From assembly GCA_903970315.1 (NCBI GenBank), contig CAJCIJ010000046.1, forward strand, positions 1 through 5,308: a DNA stretch of 5,308 nt, written 5' to 3'. The stretch is from Actinomycetota bacterium (GTDB lineage Bacteria > Actinomycetota > Thermoleophilia > Solirubrobacterales > Solirubrobacteraceae). Below the pieces are notes generated by a model that did no database searches, was not told the origin of the DNA, and saw nothing but the letters and a program-made list of their open reading frames with translations. The position numbers and the translations under genes were made by a program. Shown piece after piece: positions 4,245 to 5,308 of the stretch; position 1 is the first letter of the stretch; each line of letters opens with the position of its first letter.

Positions 4245-5096
4245 ATGAAGAAGCTCATCGCTCTGTCCGCTCTTGCGTGCGCTTGCGGGTCGGCTCGTGC
4301 TGCCGACGAGATCACGTCGGAGTCCAAGACATCGATCGCCGCCACGGCGGCCGAGGCGCCCATCCCGCCGCTGCAGTTCGAGCCGGATCCGGATTCGACC
4401 GATCCGTACCTGCTGAACCTGGCGAGCTACCTGGACGATGAGGTCATCGGCCACTGGACTGCCGCCGTCAAGCAAGTGCCTGCGGTGGACCCGGCAGATG
4501 TGGCGTGGGATGTCGCGCGAGCGGTCGTGCACGAAGCCGACGACGGCGGCCACTGCGCCGTCGCCAAGGGCAGCGACGGTCGCCGGCGTTGCCTCTGGGG
4601 CATCCCCGAATGGAACGCCGATCACGCCAAGGCCGTCTTGCTCGCGGCGGTGGGCTACTGGGAGGGAGCTCGCTACGCGCGCAACGTCGACGACGGATCT
4701 TGCAACGATCCCGTGTGGCGCGCCGACCCGGCCAACGCGCCGCTCATGCACATCACGGGCAACTGCGACGGCGGCCGGGCGCACTCGATATTCCAGATCT
4801 GGCCGCGCAAGGGGCCTGCGTCGGAGTCGCCGCTCAACGTGGCGTGCGACAAGGACGCCGTGGCCGTGCGCTACACCGCGGCGCGCTGCGCGCTTCAGAT
4901 CCTTCGCATGTCGATGATGCAGTCGGGCGATTTGACGGCGTACACCGGCGAGCAGCCGCCGGCGTCGTCGTGGAAGGAAGAGACCATGCGCGCGCTGGAC
5001 ACGGGCGAGGGCTCCTGGAAGCAAAAGGCCACGGTGCGCCTGGAGTTTGCTCGCAAGGCGCTGCGCAAGCACCCGTTTCATCCCCTGCAGCCGTAG
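4245..5096 (+). CDS. Exported lysozyme/lytic-transglycosylase-like protein with six mature cysteines (283 aa)
   Basis: Start ATG at 4245 is chosen because it yields a clean signal peptide, MKKLIALSALACACGSARA, with cleavage after ARA (residue 19); there is no good Shine-Dalgarno. Residues 20-80 are an acidic linker-like region. Residues 81-235 look like a lysozyme-superfamily catalytic domain. HEADDGGHC opens it, GYWEGARYARNVDDGSC (137-153) carries the candidate catalytic Glu140, and NCDGGRAHSIFQIWP (173-187) resembles the S-x-G-[LMF]-Q-I motif of lytic transglycosylases. Cysteines 104, 116, 153, 174, 201 and 215 all lie in the exported part and could form three disulfides. The likely role is cutting peptidoglycan glycan strands, either as a signal-exported endolysin or in host wall entry or remodelling. 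The lysozyme-like call rests on motif shape and is moderate; the signal peptide is strong. Confidence 0.75.
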   Translation: MKKLIALSALACACGSARAADEITSESKTSIAATAAEAPIPPLQFEPDPDSTDPYLLNLASYLDDEVIGHWTAAVKQVPAVDPADVAWDVARAVVHEADDGGHCAVAKGSDGRRRCLWGIPEWNADHAKAVLLAAVGYWEGARYARNVDDGSCNDPVWRADPANAPLMHITGNCDGGRAHSIFQIWPRKGPASESPLNVACDKDAVAVRYTAARCALQILRMSMMQSGDLTAYTGEQPPASSWKEETMRALDTGEGSWKQKATVRLEFARKALRKHPFHPLQP

Positions 5097-5109
5097 CGCG
5101 GCGCCGCGC
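5096..5109. repeat. Perfect 14-bp palindrome after the exported-protein gene
   Basis: GCGCGGCGCCGCGC, starting at the last base of the TAG stop of the exported-protein gene, is a perfect palindrome with no loop, followed by a second short palindrome AGCGCT (5111-5116). With no loop and no T-tract it is not a standard terminator. It could be a protein-binding site or a chance feature of GC-rich DNA. Confidence 0.35.
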
Positions 5110-5117
5110 CAGCGCTG

Positions 5118-5126
5118 TGCTACCGT
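5118..5126 (+). promoter_or_regulatory. Candidate extended -10 (TGCTACCGT) for a leaderless zinc-ribbon gene
   Basis: TGCTACCGT contains TG, one base, then TACCGT, a TANNNT hexamer, ending 7 bases before the GTG at 5134. That spacing would place the transcript start at the start codon, in line with the missing Shine-Dalgarno. No recognisable -35 is present upstream, where the GC palindrome lies. Support is pattern only. Confidence 0.3.
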
Positions 5127-5133
5127 GGCTGGC

Positions 5134-5308
5134 GTGGCGGATTCGGAGGACGAGACGCTCATCGAGTGCCGGGCGTGCGGCGGACACTGGAGGCTCGGCA
5201 GCGGCGCCGTGTGCCGTTGGTGCACCCGCGGCCTGATGGACATGCCGCAGCTTCTCAAGTGGCGCGACCACAAGAGCGGCTCGAGGCCCGCCGCGACTGC
5301 GGCGCAGG
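5134..5308 (+). CDS. Small four-cysteine zinc-ribbon protein, 3' end outside window
   Basis: Open from GTG 5134 to the window edge with no stop (58 codons visible). GTG at 5125 is in frame and would add three residues. The 5134 start is preferred because a TANNNT hexamer ends 7 bases before it and neither start has a Shine-Dalgarno. After an acidic N-terminus (ADSEDE), ECRACGGHWRLGSGAVCRWC (residues 11-30) gives C12-x2-C15-x11-C27-x2-C30, a standard zinc ribbon with H18 near by. A short helix follows (LMDMPQLLKWRDHKSG) and then an Ala-rich tail. No named family is recognised; zinc ribbons of this type bind nucleic acid or protein. It starts 37 bases after the exported-protein gene and may have its own promoter. 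The C-terminus is unseen, so total size is unknown. Confidence 0.7.
   Translation, partial: MADSEDETLIECRACGGHWRLGSGAVCRWCTRGLMDMPQLLKWRDHKSGSRPAATAAQ

Noticed and set aside
4245..4301. Lipoprotein signal at Cys12 or Cys14 of the exported protein
   Set aside because: The residues before either cysteine fit a lipobox poorly and the peptide would be very short; the ARA cleavage site at residue 19 is better.
4197..5273. Minus-strand open frame of 358 codons opposite the exported protein
   Set aside because: The plus strand has a signal peptide and lysozyme-like motifs; the reverse frame is Arg/His-rich shadow and would also cover the zinc-ribbon gene.
1..5308. CRISPR array, tRNA, rRNA, insertion sequence ends or attachment sites
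   Set aside because: No regularly spaced repeats, cloverleaf, transposase motifs or matching terminal repeats were seen on either strand; the DNA is almost fully coding.

Overview
The window is a gene-dense, GC-rich stretch (roughly two thirds G+C by eye) with no gene-free interval longer than about 50 bases. It has GTG starts, many stop/start overlaps of the ATGA, GTGA and TGATG type, and a series of small proteins with CxxC motifs. It also carries a phage-type DNA adenine methylase and an exported lysozyme-like protein. I infer a bacteriophage, prophage or other mobile element of a GC-rich bacterium. The flavour of the proteins suggests a myxobacterium-like host, but that is inference and nothing in the window proves it. 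No integrase, capsid, terminase, tRNA or rRNA gene is visible.

Left and centre (2-3019, + strand) is one very compact operon of eight genes. In order: the C-terminal end of a nucleoside 2-deoxyribosyltransferase-like enzyme, a 69-residue putative zinc protein with a coiled tail, a 101-residue Xre/Cro-type helix-turn-helix protein, a 58-residue Pro/Leu-rich protein, a complete D12-class N6-adenine DNA methyltransferase, a 145-residue coiled-coil/zinc-ribbon protein, a 32-residue microprotein, and a 207-residue protein with a DUF2786-like N-terminus and a Cys/His zinc site at the C-terminus. Five of the seven junctions overlap, one is back to back and one has a 5-base gap. Shine-Dalgarno sequences lie inside upstream genes. 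The set fits DNA modification, nucleotide metabolism and regulation in an accessory or early phage region.

Right of centre (3024-4196, - strand) are two genes of unknown function converging on the operon with only 4 bases between stop codons. The upstream gene is a 98-residue soluble helical protein. The downstream gene is a 286-residue membrane-anchored protein with a Pro/Ser linker and beta-rich external domains.

A 48-base divergent spacer (4197-4244) holds a nearly continuous dyad/hairpin (4208-4235). From it runs rightward a gene for a secreted, six-cysteine, lysozyme/lytic-transglycosylase-like protein (4245-5096). The window ends inside a small four-cysteine zinc-ribbon gene (from about 5134). 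Two genes without Shine-Dalgarno sequences (3884 on - and 5134 on +) each have a TANNNT hexamer exactly 7 bases before the start codon, suggesting leaderless transcripts.

No single feature proves a new system. The best candidates for follow-up are the translationally coupled methylase/zinc-protein module, the 32-residue microprotein in it, the exported muramidase-like protein, and the dyad between the divergent genes.
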